A program made the translations under genes and the position numbers. Below are positions 24,571 through 24,916 of a DNA stretch of 24,916 nt, one piece after another. Location of the stretch: NCBI GenBank assembly GCA_020051025.1, contig JAGVJS010000250.1, positions 1 to 24,916 on the forward strand, in the 5' to 3' direction. Source of the stretch: Sphingobium sp. Its GTDB lineage: Bacteria; Pseudomonadota; Alphaproteobacteria; Sphingomonadales; Sphingomonadaceae. The number at the start of each line of letters is the position of its first letter. Within the stretch, counting starts at the first letter, position 1. A model generated the notes under the pieces. That model was not told the DNA's origin, made no database searches, and worked only from the letters and a program-made list of their open reading frames with translations.

Positions 24571-24916
24571 ATGGAACAATCATTCGGCCTGTCCGACAGG
24601 CGCAGCCTGATCGCGACCCTGGCGCTGCTGCCGCTGGCGGCCTGCGCCACGCCGATGGGCCGTTATACGGTTGAGGAGGCGGTGCGGCGGCTGCTGCAAT
24701 TGTCGAGCGAGCGCGCCTTCGCGCGACTGACAGAACCGGGCGGCTTTTATGACGATCAACTGACGCGGATTGCGCCGCCGGATCTGGGCGGGGGCAAAAG
24801 CGGGGCCATGCTGTCCGCCCTGCTGCGCACCAATGCCGTGCGCAACCGGGTGGCGATGGCGCTGAACGATGTGGCCGTCGACCTCGCCGACAATGCCGCG
24901 CCGATCGTGATGGACG
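24571..24916 (+). CDS. DUF4197 lipoprotein, 3' end outside the window
   Basis: An ATG at 24571, seven bases after aaggga, opens a frame that stays open to the window end (115 codons). The N-terminus SDRRSLIATLALLPLAAC holds an RR pair, a hydrophobic core and a lipobox LAAC with Cys25, so a lipid-anchored, possibly Tat-exported protein is predicted. The following sequence, YTVEEAVRRLLQLSSERAFA, then FYDDQLTRIAPP, then NRVAMALNDVAVDLADNAAP, fits the DUF4197 family of exported proteins of unknown function. It follows the REP-like element and seems to be a separate transcription unit. Confidence 0.8.
   Translation, partial: MEQSFGLSDRRSLIATLALLPLAACATPMGRYTVEEAVRRLLQLSSERAFARLTEPGGFYDDQLTRIAPPDLGGGKSGAMLSALLRTNAVRNRVAMALNDVAVDLADNAAPIVMD

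Overview
The window looks like chromosomal DNA of an alphaproteobacterium of the order Sphingomonadales (Sphingobium/Novosphingobium-like). It is GC-rich, and it carries a TonB-dependent receptor, a very large autotransporter, a DUF3034/cupredoxin/truncated-globin cluster, and enzymes closely resembling LigF and LigG, the lignin beta-etherase-pathway proteins known from Sphingobium sp. SYK-6. All identifications are from recalled family motifs; no database search was possible.

Layout. (1) 1-4540: the 3' part of a TonB-dependent receptor, a convergent thioredoxin-fold peroxiredoxin-like protein, and an intact dihydroorotase gene (pyrC), with two clear hairpin terminators. (2) 4540-7100: a less GC-rich, apparently damaged segment with a 29-codon orphan C-terminus, a DUF2264 gene lacking its 5' part, and an AraC-family regulator. 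(3) 7204-14682: a 2101-residue autotransporter adhesin whose passenger is a beta-helix built from 25-residue turns (18 in a row without any indel at 9193-10542), followed by a TIGR03032-family gene, probably in the same operon. (4) 14936-19385: a divergent cluster. On the minus strand are an exported type-1 copper protein and a translationally coupled membrane GGDEF-EAL protein; on the plus strand are a DUF3034 outer-membrane protein and a truncated globin with a signal-like N-terminus. I read this as one periplasmic redox/gas-ligand sensing module with c-di-GMP output. It is the best candidate here for an undescribed system. (5) 19386-20075: debris of an IS3-family element that has cut off an ORF coupled to the next operon. 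(6) 20075-24407: a divergent aromatic-catabolism locus. On the minus strand are ligF-like beta-etherase, ligG-like glutathione lyase and aldehyde dehydrogenase; on the plus strand are a Nu-class glutathione transferase and a 4-hydroxybenzoyl-CoA-type thioesterase. (7) 24417-24916: a REP-like palindrome and the start of a DUF4197 lipoprotein gene, cut by the window end.

Working together: in region 6 the products could cleave a beta-aryl ether with glutathione, release the glutathione by either of two lyase types, and oxidise and de-esterify the aromatic product. In region 4 a copper protein and a globin in the periplasm could feed a signal to the GGDEF-EAL enzyme. Both readings are inferences from gene content and order.
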